A stretch of 64,000 bases of DNA from Sphingomonas radiodurans (GTDB taxonomy: Bacteria; Pseudomonadota; Alphaproteobacteria; Sphingomonadales; Sphingomonadaceae). The notes under the pieces are model-generated. The model was not told the origin of the DNA and did no database searches. It worked only from the letters and a program-made list of their open reading frames with translations. The DNA lies in the NCBI RefSeq assembly GCF_020866845.1, contig NZ_CP086594.1:3066001-3130000 (forward strand), read 5' to 3'. Position 1 is the stretch's first letter. Each line of letters begins with the position of its first letter. Positions 1 through 8,122 of this stretch are shown here, one piece after another. Made by a program: the position numbers and the translations under genes.

Positions 1-848
1 ATTTCGATCCGACCGGCTGGGATTTTGCGCTGTTCGCGATCGGCAGCGCCGCGACCAAGGTCTATGCGCCGAAGTTCGCCGCTGCGGGCTGCATCGTGAT
101 CGACAATTCGTCGCTCTACCGCATGGACCCCGACGTGCCGCTGATCGTGCCCGAGGTGAACCCCGAGGCGATCGACGGTTATCGTGCGCGCAACATCATC
201 GCGAACCCGAATTGCTCGACCGCGCAGATGGTCGTCGCGCTGAAGCCGCTGCACGACGTCGCACGGATCAAGCGCGTCGTCGTCGCGACGTATCAATCGG
301 TATCGGGCGCCGGCAAGGACGGCATGGACGAGCTGTTCCAGCAGAGCCGCGCGATCTTCGTGGCCGATCCGGTCGAAGTGACGAAGTTCACCAAGCAGAT
401 CGCCTTCAACGTCATCCCGCACATCGATGAATTCCTCGATGACGGCTCGACGAAGGAAGAATGGAAGATGGTCGTCGAGACCAAGAAGATCCTCGATCCC
501 AAGATCAAGATCAGCGCGACCTGCGTCCGAGTTCCCGTCTTCGTCGGCCACTCCGAAGCGATCAACATCGAATTCGAGGACGAGATCTCGGCCGAGCAGG
601 CGCAGAACATCCTGCGCGAGGCGCCCGGCGTGATGCTGATCGATAAGCGCGAGGACGGTGGATACATCACCCCGATCGAATGCGTCGGCGAATTCGCCAC
701 CTTCATCAGCCGCGTACGCGAAGACCCAACGGTAGAGAACGGGCTGTCGCTCTGGTGTGTGAGCGATAACCTCCGCAAGGGTGCCGCGCTGAACGCGGTG
801 CAGATCGCGGAACTGCTTGGGCGGCGTCATCTGCAAAAGGACGGTTGA
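1..848 (+). CDS. asd: Aspartate-semialdehyde dehydrogenase, C-terminal part
   Basis: The 5' end lies outside the window; the reading frame is open from base 3. Asd reduces aspartyl phosphate to aspartate semialdehyde with NADPH, the branch point to lysine/diaminopimelate, threonine and methionine. The visible part, about 281 residues, starts inside the Rossmann domain (GSAATKVYAP, then VIDNSS) and carries the catalytic cysteine in NPNCSTAQM and the substrate-binding stretch following SVSGAGKDGM. The C-terminus ends with the usual GAALNAVQIAELL helix. The family is normally about 340 residues, so only the N-terminal NADP-binding segment is missing. Identification is firm. Confidence 0.96.
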   Translation, partial: FDPTGWDFALFAIGSAATKVYAPKFAAAGCIVIDNSSLYRMDPDVPLIVPEVNPEAIDGYRARNIIANPNCSTAQMVVALKPLHDVARIKRVVVATYQSVSGAGKDGMDELFQQSRAIFVADPVEVTKFTKQIAFNVIPHIDEFLDDGSTKEEWKMVVETKKILDPKIKISATCVRVPVFVGHSEAINIEFEDEISAEQAQNILREAPGVMLIDKREDGGYITPIECVGEFATFISRVREDPTVENGLSLWCVSDNLRKGAALNAVQIAELLGRRHLQKDG

Positions 849-879
849 GGCGTTGATAGCGAAATGATATCAGTTGCGG

Positions 880-1122
880 ATGGGCCAGGTACTCATTCGC
901 AACCTCGATGACGCACTCATCGCAGACTACAAGCGCGCTGCAGCCGGTCACGGTCGGTCGCTAGAAGCGGAACTGCGCGAAGCGTTGGCGGCAAATCGAC
1001 CGCGCAAGCGACTATCCCCTACTGAGTTGATCGCGCTATCGCAGTCTTTACGCGAACACACACGCAATCAAGTAGGTTCGATCGAGGGTTGGAGACTCAT
1101 CCGAGAGGATCGCGATCGTTGA
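880..1122 (+). CDS. FitA/VapB-type ribbon-helix-helix antitoxin
   Basis: A protein of about 80 residues that begins with a short beta strand (MGQVLIRNLDD) followed by two helices with the SLEAELREAL signature, the Arc/MetJ-like ribbon-helix-helix fold of FitA-type antitoxins. The C-terminal tail would wrap the toxin. ATG 880 is preferred over TTG 874 because the strand begins directly after it. The stop codon overlaps the TTG start of the PIN protein (TTGA at 1119-1122), so the two are translationally coupled. Such pairs usually autorepress their own promoter through the antitoxin. Family assignment is by motif only; there is no proof of toxicity. Confidence 0.8.
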   Translation: MGQVLIRNLDDALIADYKRAAAGHGRSLEAELREALAANRPRKRLSPTELIALSQSLREHTRNQVGSIEGWRLIREDRDR

Positions 1123-1538
1123 TCGTAATCGACGCAAGTTTGGCCTTCAAATGGTTCGTCGAGGAGATCGACAGCGATGCCGCCATCGCATTCGCGAGCA
1201 TAAGCGATCTCGTCGCGCCATCGCTGCTGCGATCGGAGGTAGGCAACGCTTTGTGGAAAAAAGTGGTGAGCAAGGAGATTACCGCCGCCGGTGCGGAGTC
1301 GGCGCTTGCTTCCATCGATGCGTTCATCTTCGAATGGGTCGAGCTGGCCGAACTGACACCGTCCGCGTTCGCGATCGCGGTCGAACTCGGACATCCGATA
1401 TACGACTGCTACTATCTCGCGCTGGCCCAGGCACGCGATTTGAATCTTGCGACGGCGGACGACCGATTTGCGGCACGTTGTACGAAGTCGCGCTTTGCCT
1501 CGCTGCTAGTGGAGTGGCGGCAAAATAGGGCGTTGTGA
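1119..1538 (+). CDS. PIN-domain ribonuclease toxin (VapC/FitB-like)
   Basis: A PIN-domain protein of about 139 residues, predicted to be a Mg2+-dependent endoribonuclease neutralised by the preceding antitoxin. The four acidic positions of the PIN active site are visible: Asp in IVIDAS at the extreme N-terminus, Glu in RSEVGNALW, Asp in HPIYDCYYLALA and Asp in TADDRF. I chose the TTG at 1119, which overlaps the antitoxin stop, because the conserved IVIDAS strand must be N-terminal; the longer version from 1089 would add ten unconserved residues. It ends two bases before the convergent emrB stop. Confidence 0.82.
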   Translation: MIVIDASLAFKWFVEEIDSDAAIAFASISDLVAPSLLRSEVGNALWKKVVSKEITAAGAESALASIDAFIFEWVELAELTPSAFAIAVELGHPIYDCYYLALAQARDLNLATADDRFAARCTKSRFASLLVEWRQNRAL

Positions 1539-1539
1539 G

Positions 1540-3117
1540 CTATTCGCTGTGCACCACCTCGACCTTCCCCCTTGGCTTCTGCAACAGTAGTACCAGCGGG
1601 ATCGCGGCGAACGAGATCCAGCTCATCAGATAGAAATCGTCGATATAGGCGATCATCGCCGCCTGCTTGTTCACCATTCCATCGACCATCGACATCGCTG
1701 CGTCGGACAAGGTGCCGAAGCCGCCCAGCGCGCCGAGATCGAAGCCCGGCATCACGTTGCGTGTCACATGCTGCGCCAGGTCCGCGTGGCTGGTCTGGAT
1801 GTTGCGGGCGAGCAGCACTGTGACCATTGAGATGCCGGCCGATTGCCCGATCGAGCGGAACAGGTTCAGCAGGCTCGCGCCGTCAGTGCGATAGCGGCCG
1901 TCGAGCGTCGCGAAGGCGAGGGCATTGAGCGGCATGAACACCAGCCCCATGCCCAGCCCCTGGATGAAGCCGGAGGTCACCACCGGCCAAAAATCCATTT
2001 CAAGCGAGTAGCTGGCCATCTGCCGCAGTGAGATGCCGAAGATCGTTAGCCCCGCCATGATCACCAGCCGTGTATCGACCTTACCCATCAGCTGCCCCGC
2101 CAGCCACATCGTGAAGAGCACGCCGACGCCGCGCGGCGCCATCATCAGCCCGGTATCGACCACCGGATAACCGAACAGTTGCTGCAGCATCGGCGGCAGC
2201 AACGCCATCGGGGCCATGGTCGAGATGCCGACCACGAGCATGAAGAACAGCCCGGTAACGAGATTGCGATTGCGGAACAGCGCGCGATCGAACAGCGGCT
2301 TCTTCGCCGTGAGGAAGTGGATTACCGCCATCCAGGCGAAAGCCAGCGCCAGCAGCGCCTCGACGATCACTTCCCAACTCTCGAACCAATCCTCGCTCTG
2401 CCCGCGATCCAGCATCAACTGGAACGACGCGACCGCGACGCCGAGATAGACGAAACCCGCAAAATCGAACGATCGCTTTGCCTTGGGCCGGCTCGGCAGC
2501 AGGAACCACAAGATTGCAAATGTCGCGATCCCGACCGGCACGTTGACATAGAACACCCAGCGCCAATTGTAGCTTTCGGTCAGCCAGCCGCCGATCACTG
2601 GCCCCATGATCGGTCCCACCATCACGCCCATGCCCCAGACGCTCATCGCCTTCGCGGCGCGTTCGGGCGGGTTGATGTCGAGCATCGAGGTCTGCGACAG
2701 CGGGTTGATGAAGGCGGCGAACACGCCTTGGAAGACGCGGAAGACCACCATCTCCTCCAGGCTGGTCGCGATGCCGCACAGCATCGACGCAATGATGAAG
2801 CCGCCGACCGCAATCAGAAACAGGTTGCGGCTGCCGAACCGATCGGAAAGCCAGCCGGTCGCCGGCAGCGCGATGGCGGTCGCGACGATGTAGCTCGTCA
2901 GCACCCAGGTGACCGTATCGGTCGTGGCGCTAAGGCTCGTCTGCATGTGCGGCAGCGCGACATTGGCGATCGTGGTGTCGAGGATCTGCATGATCATCGC
3001 ACCCATGATGCCGACCGTCAGCAGCGCGCGATTGTTGGTGGCGAGTAACGGCTTGCCCGCCAGTTCCGCGGCAGGTGCCCCTGGGATCGGCCGCGGTGTA
3101 GCGGCGCGCGACGCCAT
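1540..3117 (-). CDS. emrB: DHA2-family MFS multidrug transporter, EmrB-like
   Basis: A 525-residue inner-membrane protein of the 14-helix DHA2 drug:H+ antiporter family. The first helix (VGIMGAMIMQILDTTIANVALPHMQ) and the motif A loop GWLSDRFGSRNLF after helix 2 are typical of EmrB/QacA. It is the last gene of marR-emrA-emrB: it starts one base after the emrA stop and should form a tripartite pump with that periplasmic adaptor, exporting hydrophobic compounds. No outer-membrane TolC-like gene is nearby, so one would have to be supplied from elsewhere. The exact substrate cannot be read from the sequence. Confidence 0.93.
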   Translation of the reverse strand: MASRAATPRPIPGAPAAELAGKPLLATNNRALLTVGIMGAMIMQILDTTIANVALPHMQTSLSATTDTVTWVLTSYIVATAIALPATGWLSDRFGSRNLFLIAVGGFIIASMLCGIATSLEEMVVFRVFQGVFAAFINPLSQTSMLDINPPERAAKAMSVWGMGVMVGPIMGPVIGGWLTESYNWRWVFYVNVPVGIATFAILWFLLPSRPKAKRSFDFAGFVYLGVAVASFQLMLDRGQSEDWFESWEVIVEALLALAFAWMAVIHFLTAKKPLFDRALFRNRNLVTGLFFMLVVGISTMAPMALLPPMLQQLFGYPVVDTGLMMAPRGVGVLFTMWLAGQLMGKVDTRLVIMAGLTIFGISLRQMASYSLEMDFWPVVTSGFIQGLGMGLVFMPLNALAFATLDGRYRTDGASLLNLFRSIGQSAGISMVTVLLARNIQTSHADLAQHVTRNVMPGFDLGALGGFGTLSDAAMSMVDGMVNKQAAMIAYIDDFYLMSWISFAAIPLVLLLQKPRGKVEVVHSE

Positions 3118-3118
3118 C

Positions 3119-4198
3119 TCAGCGCGCGCCCGTGTCGATCTTCACGTCGGTCGATAGCCCCGCGATCATCGCGCGCGGTGGATTGCCCTCGATGGCGATG
3201 CGCACCGGCACGCGCTGCGTCACCTTCACCCAATTTCCGTTGGCATTCTGCGCCGGCAGCACCGAGAATTCGCTGCCCGTGCCTGCGCCGATCGATTGCA
3301 CGCGCCCGCGCACGATCATGTCGGGATATGCGTCGAACGACAGTTCGGCGGGCTGGCCGACACGCATGTGGTTGAGATCGGTCTCCTTGAAGTTCGCCTC
3401 GACCCACGTCTCGTTGCTGACGACGAGGCTAAGTGCCGGAACGCCCGATGGCGTGATATTGCCGATCTGCAATCGGCTCGTCTGGCTGATGATGCCGTCC
3501 TTCGGCGCACGCACCGTCGCGCGGGCAAGGTCGAATGCTGCCCGCTCGCGCTTGGCAAGCGCAACCTGGATCGCGGCGGGCTGGCCAGAGCCGCCGCCCG
3601 AGCCGAGCTGCTGTCGCGCACGCGCCGCCGCGGCCTGTGCGGTTGCGATCTTGGCGCGCGCGGCGGCGACGTCCTGAACTGCGGCATCAAAGCTGGCGCG
3701 CGTGGTGAAGCCGCGCTGCATCAGCGCATTCTGCCGCTCATAAGTTGCCTGCGCGAGCGTCAGGTCGGCCCGCGCGCTCTGAATGTCGGCGGCTGCGCTG
3801 CCGGTGTCCGTCGCCATCGTCGCGACCTGAACGCGTGCGGTGGCGAGATCAGCATCCGCCTGCGCCAATGCGATTCGGTAAGGCTCCGGGTCGATCCGGA
3901 ACAGCACGTCACCGGCCTTCACCCGCTGGTTCTCGCGCACGTTGACTGCCACGATCCGCCCCGACACATCCGGGCTAACTGAAATCACGTCCTGCTGGAC
4001 ATACGCGTTGTCGGTCGAGATGTAGCGGCCCGAGGTAAAATAGAAGTACGCGCCGGCCGCCGCGATCATCAGCGGCAACCCAAGCAACAGCACCAGCCGC
4101 GGCCAACGCCGCCGCGACGGCACCTCGGCCGGAGCGGCAGGCGGAATCGTTATGTCACGCTCAGCGACAGGATCACGCGCGGGATCGGCGTCAGCCAT
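3119..4198 (-). CDS. emrA: HlyD/EmrA-family periplasmic adaptor
   Basis: A 359-residue membrane-fusion protein. A Pro/Arg-rich cytoplasmic N-terminus is followed by one membrane helix (LVLLLGLPLMIAAAGAYFYF, about residues 31-52), a biotinyl-lipoyl-like domain (RYISTDNAYVQQDVISVSPDVSGRI), a long alanine-rich alpha-helical hairpin (about residues 100-200) and beta-barrel sequences ending in TDVKIDTGAR. It would couple the EmrB-like transporter to an outer-membrane channel. Its start overlaps the end of marR by 8 nt, so the three genes are one transcript controlled by MarR. Confidence 0.93.
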   Translation of the reverse strand: MADADPARDPVAERDITIPPAAPAEVPSRRRWPRLVLLLGLPLMIAAAGAYFYFTSGRYISTDNAYVQQDVISVSPDVSGRIVAVNVRENQRVKAGDVLFRIDPEPYRIALAQADADLATARVQVATMATDTGSAAADIQSARADLTLAQATYERQNALMQRGFTTRASFDAAVQDVAAARAKIATAQAAAARARQQLGSGGGSGQPAAIQVALAKRERAAFDLARATVRAPKDGIISQTSRLQIGNITPSGVPALSLVVSNETWVEANFKETDLNHMRVGQPAELSFDAYPDMIVRGRVQSIGAGTGSEFSVLPAQNANGNWVKVTQRVPVRIAIEGNPPRAMIAGLSTDVKIDTGAR

Positions 4199-4652
4199 GC
4201 GCGGCCTCCCCGGATTTTGCAGGAACGGTATCGATCGGATCGAGCAAATTCTCGCGGATCCGGTTCAGCGTCTCGGTGATTTGATCGACCTGTGCAGCGG
4301 AAACATCGCGCAGCGCTTGTCCCATCAGCTCCCCCGCCGTCGAGCGCATCTCTTCGAGCACCGGGTGCGCCTTTTCGGTCAGAAACAATTGCCAGGCGCG
4401 CCGATCGCGCGGGTCACGCCGACGTTCGACCAGGCCGCTGTCCTCCATCCGGTCGATCATGCGACACAGGGTGATTGGCTCGACATCGAGCATATCCGCC
4501 AGGCCACCCTGGTTGATCCCCTCCTGCCGACTGATGTGGAGCAATGCCTTCCACTGCGCTCGCGTCGCGCCATGCTGCCGTGCCCGCTCGTCGAAGCGAC
4601 GCGCCAGCAACCGCGCCGTGTCGCTCAGCAAAAATCCGAATGTGTCTGCCAT
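4191..4652 (-). CDS. MarR-family transcriptional regulator
   Basis: A winged-helix regulator of about 153 residues. The ligand/dimer helices (MADTFGFLLSDTARLLARRFDERA) precede the HTH (TRAQWKALLHISRQEGINQGGLADML, then VEPITLCRMIDRMEDSGLVERR) and the wing with the usual RDPRDRRAW. The ATG at 4652 is chosen because homologues start just before this helix; a longer upstream reading adds 20 unconserved residues and would run through the palindrome at 4666-4679. It most likely represses its own operon and is released by the compounds that EmrAB exports. Confidence 0.9.
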   Translation of the reverse strand: MADTFGFLLSDTARLLARRFDERARQHGATRAQWKALLHISRQEGINQGGLADMLDVEPITLCRMIDRMEDSGLVERRRDPRDRRAWQLFLTEKAHPVLEEMRSTAGELMGQALRDVSAAQVDQITETLNRIRENLLDPIDTVPAKSGEAAHG

Positions 4653-4665
4653 GGCAGCGCATATA

Positions 4666-4679
4666 ATAAGCTGGCTTAT
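4666..4679. promoter_or_regulatory. Candidate MarR operator (ATAAGC-TG-GCTTAT)
   Basis: A perfect 6-2-6 inverted repeat, ATAAGCTGGCTTAT, lies 13 bp upstream of the marR start codon. MarR proteins bind short AT-rich palindromes of this kind in their own promoters, so this is the likely autoregulatory operator. Binding has not been shown. Confidence 0.5.
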
Positions 4680-4826
4680 GAATTGAAGTCCAGCAGGTTG
4701 CGCTCTTTGCATTCAAGCATGCGGGTGCGTAACGCGCAAAGCGCACTGGATGGCTGGACGTGGTTGGCCGGACCCGGATACGACCGCAGGGCACACCGCT
4801 CCTGGTTAGGCGACGGATCAACTCCT

Positions 4827-5588
4827 GTGACAAACTACCCGACTGAGACGCACCGTTTTGCCAACTTCGACGGCACGAGCCTCGCTTGGCACGAACTTGG
4901 GCAGGGGCGGCCGGTCGTCCTGATCCACGGCTATTTCTCCGACGCGCAGACCAACTGGATTCGCTTTGGCCACGCCGCCGCAATCGCCGCCAAGGGCTTC
5001 CGCGTCATCATGCCGGACCTGCGTGCTCATGGGCAGAGCGACAAGCCCCACGACGCCACGGCTTACCCACCCGACGCGCTCACCAACGATGGCCACGCGC
5101 TGATCGCGCACCTCGGCCTGACCGATTATGATCTCGGTGGCTATTCGCTCGGCGCGCGCACCGTCGCGCGGATGCTGGCGACTGGCGCGACGCCGACGAA
5201 GATCGTCTTCTCCGGCATGGGCCTCGAAGGGCTTGTGGGCGCGGAACGTCGCGCCGATCACTTCCGCCACATCCTCAACAATCTGGGCCAGCACGAGCGC
5301 GGTAGCCCCGCATGGATGGCGGAGGCGTTTCTCAAGACGACAGGCGGCGATCCGATCGCGCTGCTCGGCATCATCGACACGTTCGTCTCCACCCCTCGGG
5401 AGACGGTGACAGGGTTCACGCAGCCGGCCGTGGTGGTGAACGGTGTCGAGGATTTCGACAACGGTTCGGCCGCCGATCTGGCCGAACTGCTGCCGAACGG
5501 ACGCCTGGCGGAGGTGCCGGGCGGCCACATGAGCTCAGTGACGAAGCCTGAACTCGGCCAGGCGATCGCAGACTTCCTGGCGGGTTGA
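4827..5588 (+). CDS. Alpha/beta-fold hydrolase
   Basis: A protein of about 253 residues with the alpha/beta hydrolase fold: an oxyanion-hole strand VVLIHGYFSD, the nucleophile elbow GYSLG (Ser), an acid in VNGVEDFDNG and the final His in VPGGHMSSV. The Asp/His pair and strand order fit the family. The substrate is unknown. No signal peptide is seen, so it is probably cytoplasmic. The start is taken as GTG 4827 because the conserved part (RFANFDGTSLAWHELG) begins ten residues later and upstream sequence in this frame overlaps the divergent marR; the exact start is uncertain. A single gene, with the M2 peptidase 55 nt downstream. Confidence 0.8.
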   Translation: MTNYPTETHRFANFDGTSLAWHELGQGRPVVLIHGYFSDAQTNWIRFGHAAAIAAKGFRVIMPDLRAHGQSDKPHDATAYPPDALTNDGHALIAHLGLTDYDLGGYSLGARTVARMLATGATPTKIVFSGMGLEGLVGAERRADHFRHILNNLGQHERGSPAWMAEAFLKTTGGDPIALLGIIDTFVSTPRETVTGFTQPAVVVNGVEDFDNGSAADLAELLPNGRLAEVPGGHMSSVTKPELGQAIADFLAG

Positions 5589-5643
5589 CCCATCCTGCCC
5601 GCGGTTCCAGTGAGTCGCCATAACGATACACCGAGGACGTTCC

Positions 5644-7473
5644 ATGAACCGCCAGATCATCTCGCTCGCCGCACTTGCGGCGGCGCTCGCCGCGCATCCC
5701 GCCGCGGCGCAACAGGCACCCGCCGCGACCGCGCCCGTCACCGCGGCTCAGGCCGACGCGTTTGTCGCCGCGGCCGACAAGGAATTCGCCGCCACCAGCG
5801 TCGAGCTGGCGCAGATCAGCTGGGTCAACGCGACCTACATCACCGATGATACCGACGCGCTCGCCGCCAAGGCCGGCGGCCGCTTCACCGAGCGGCAGGT
5901 GGCGCTTGCGACCGAAGCCGCGAAGTACCGCTCGCTTCCCGGTCTCTCGCCCGACACGCAGCGCAAGCTGATGATCCTGGCGAGCGGCATCACCTTGCCC
6001 GCGCCCAGCCGCCCCGGCGCGGCGGAGGAGCTCTCGACGCTCACCACGCAGATGTCCTCGGCCTATGGCAAGGGCCGCGGCACGCTCGACGGCAAGCCGA
6101 TCAACGGCTCGGACATCGAGGCCGCGATGGGCGATTCGCGTGATCCGGCGAAGCTCAAGGAGATGTGGGTCAGTTGGCACGACAATGTCGGCGCGCCGAT
6201 GCGCGCCGATTACGCCAAGATGACGAAGCTCGCCAACGAAGGCGCGGTCGGCCTCGGCTACAAGGATACCGGGGCGCTGTGGCGTTCGGGCTACGACATG
6301 AAGCCCGATGAGTTCGCCGCGCTCACCGACAAGCTCTGGGGCGAGGTCGAACCGCTCTACAAGGCGCTCCACACCTATGTCCGCGCCAAGCTCAACGAGA
6401 AGTACGGCGACGCGGTACAGGCCAAGACCGGCCCGATCCGCGCCGATCTGCTCGGCAACATGTGGGCGCAGGAATGGGGCAACATCTACGACGTCGTCGC
6501 GCCCGCCGGCGCCGGCGATCTCGGCTACGACATCGGCGATCTGCTCAAGGCCAAGCAGTACGATCCGGTGAAGATGGTGAAGACGGGTGAGGGCTTCTAT
6601 TCCTCGCTCGGCTTTGCGCCGCTCCCCGAAACCTTCTGGCAGCGCTCGCAGATCGTGAAGCCGGCGGACCGCGAAGTGATCTGCCACGCCAGCGCGTGGG
6701 ACGTCGACAATGTCGACGATATCCGCATCAAGATGTGCACCAAGGTGAACGCCGACGATTTCGTCACCATTCATCACGAACTCGGCCACAATTACTACCA
6801 ACGCGCGTACAATCAGCAGCCGTATCTCTACAAGAACGGCGCGAACGACGGCTTCCACGAAGCGATCGGCGATTTTGTCGCGCTGTCGATCACGCCCGAC
6901 TATCTGGTGAAGATCAATCTGCTCGATCCGGCCAAGGTGCCGTCGGCCGACAAGGATATTGGGCTGCTTCTGCGCCAGGCAATGGACAAGGTTGCGTTCC
7001 TGCCGTTCGGGCTGCTGGTCGACAAATGGCGCTGGCAAGTGTTCTCGGGCGAGGTGCCGGAAGGCCAGATGCAGGCCGGTTGGGACAAGCTTCGCCTGCA
7101 ATATCAGGGCATCACGCCGCCGGTCGCGCGTAACGAGACCAAGTTCGATCCCGGCGCGAAGTATCACGTCCCCGCCTCGACGCCGTACACGCGCTACTTC
7201 CTTGCGCGCCTGCTGCAGTTCCAGTTCTACGAGGCGGCGTGCAAGCAGGCCGGCTGGAAGGGCCCACTCCATCGCTGCTCGTTCTATGGCGACAAGGCGG
7301 TCGGCGCGAAGCTCGATGCCATGCTGAAGATGGGCCAGTCTAAGCCTTGGCCCGACGCGCTGCAGGCGTTCACCGGCACGCGCGAGATGTCGGGCAAGGC
7401 GATGGTTGCCTATTTTGCGCCGCTCAAGACTTGGCTCGACCAGCAGAACAAGGGCAAGCCCAGCGGCTGGTGA
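5644..7473 (+). CDS. M2-family peptidyl-dipeptidase (ACE-like), exported
   Basis: A 609-residue zinc metallopeptidase related to angiotensin-converting enzyme, removing C-terminal dipeptides from peptides. A classic signal peptide (MNRQIISLAALAAALAAHPAAA) directs it to the periplasm. The zinc site is complete: HELGH at about residues 378-382 and the third ligand Glu in GFHEAIGD near residue 406. Length matches bacterial single-domain ACE homologues. A likely role is nutritional peptide breakdown. It is transcribed alone; an inverted repeat follows at 7498-7523. Confidence 0.95.
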   Translation: MNRQIISLAALAAALAAHPAAAQQAPAATAPVTAAQADAFVAAADKEFAATSVELAQISWVNATYITDDTDALAAKAGGRFTERQVALATEAAKYRSLPGLSPDTQRKLMILASGITLPAPSRPGAAEELSTLTTQMSSAYGKGRGTLDGKPINGSDIEAAMGDSRDPAKLKEMWVSWHDNVGAPMRADYAKMTKLANEGAVGLGYKDTGALWRSGYDMKPDEFAALTDKLWGEVEPLYKALHTYVRAKLNEKYGDAVQAKTGPIRADLLGNMWAQEWGNIYDVVAPAGAGDLGYDIGDLLKAKQYDPVKMVKTGEGFYSSLGFAPLPETFWQRSQIVKPADREVICHASAWDVDNVDDIRIKMCTKVNADDFVTIHHELGHNYYQRAYNQQPYLYKNGANDGFHEAIGDFVALSITPDYLVKINLLDPAKVPSADKDIGLLLRQAMDKVAFLPFGLLVDKWRWQVFSGEVPEGQMQAGWDKLRLQYQGITPPVARNETKFDPGAKYHVPASTPYTRYFLARLLQFQFYEAACKQAGWKGPLHRCSFYGDKAVGAKLDAMLKMGQSKPWPDALQAFTGTREMSGKAMVAYFAPLKTWLDQQNKGKPSGW

Positions 7474-7497
7474 CGCCACACGGCGTCTGGTGTGATC

Positions 7498-7523
7498 GTC
7501 ATCCCCGCAGCGGTGGGGATGAC
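7498..7523. repeat. Hairpin repeat, possible terminator between convergent genes
   Basis: GTCATCCCC and GGGGATGAC are perfect 9-nt arms around an 8-nt loop. It sits between the convergent M2 peptidase and the following minus-strand gene. There is no T-run, so if it terminates transcription it is not a canonical intrinsic terminator. The same GTCAT...ATGAC theme recurs at 13032, 23028, 26271 and 60249. Confidence 0.6.
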
Positions 7524-7533
7524 GGCCATTTCA

Positions 7534-8049
7534 TCATTCCGGGATCGTGTTCTCGTCCGCAATCCCTGCCCTGAACGACTTCGACGCGTCAGTGCCATCC
7601 GGCATATGGGCAGCGCCATCTTCAGGCTCGACCGATGCGACCGGCTCGACAGCAGGTGCATCCTTCTTCGGTGTCGATCCACGCAGCGTAAGCAGCGCTG
7701 CTGTGGCCGCGGCGCCTACAGCTGCCAGCCCGCCCGCGATCGCCGCCGCGTTGCGCCAGCCGCCGTCTTTCTTCGCGGGTGCCGCCTCGGCTTTCGGCTT
7801 CGCGGGGCGGTTGGTGGGCGGCGTGGCGCGCTTGGACGACCGTGGCTTGGGCGGAACCGACGCTTTCGCGACGGCGGGCTTGGCAGGTGCTTCGCTCGCA
7901 GCGACCGGCTTGCGGCGCGTCTTGCTCGCGGCCGGCTTCTCAGTAATCGCAGCAGTCACTGGCTTCGGCGACGCAGCCTTGCGCGGTGCGCGGCGAGCCG
8001 GTGGCTTTGGCGATGGTGGGGCGGCTTTCGTGTCGTCGTTATCGGCCAT
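7534..8049 (-). CDS. Lys/Ala/Pro-rich protein with one membrane helix, unknown function
   Basis: A 171-residue protein with no recognised domain. Residues 1 to about 105 are a highly basic, Ala/Pro/Lys-rich, histone-H1-like stretch (KPPARRAPRKAASPKP and similar). This is followed by a hydrophobic helix (AAAIAGGLAAVGAAATAALL, about residues 108-127) and an acidic tail. The design suggests a membrane-anchored, nucleic-acid or cell-envelope binding protein, but this is inference from composition only. A candidate stress-type promoter lies 33-59 nt upstream. Confidence 0.65.
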   Translation of the reverse strand: MADNDDTKAAPPSPKPPARRAPRKAASPKPVTAAITEKPAASKTRRKPVAASEAPAKPAVAKASVPPKPRSSKRATPPTNRPAKPKAEAAPAKKDGGWRNAAAIAGGLAAVGAAATAALLTLRGSTPKKDAPAVEPVASVEPEDGAAHMPDGTDASKSFRAGIADENTIPE

Positions 8050-8081
8050 GATGGGCTGCCTTCTGTCACTGATCGCGGACT

Positions 8082-8108
8082 AACGTCCTGAGTGGCGCAA
8101 TCGTTTCC
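8082..8108 (-). promoter_or_regulatory. Candidate EcfG (general stress sigma) promoter
   Basis: Read on the minus strand the sequence is GGAAAC, 17 nt, CGTT, close to the EcfG/SigT consensus GGAAC-N16/17-CGTT with one mismatch in the -35 element. It precedes the basic membrane protein starting at 8049. Only sequence resemblance supports it. Confidence 0.35.
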
Positions 8109-8122
8109 TGGACGCAACGGTG

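Noticed and set aside
5416..7479. A 687-codon open frame on the minus strand across the M2 peptidase
   Set aside because: It is a high-GC shadow of the peptidase gene; its protein is Arg/His/Leu-rich without any motif, while the plus strand has a signal peptide and the HELGH site.
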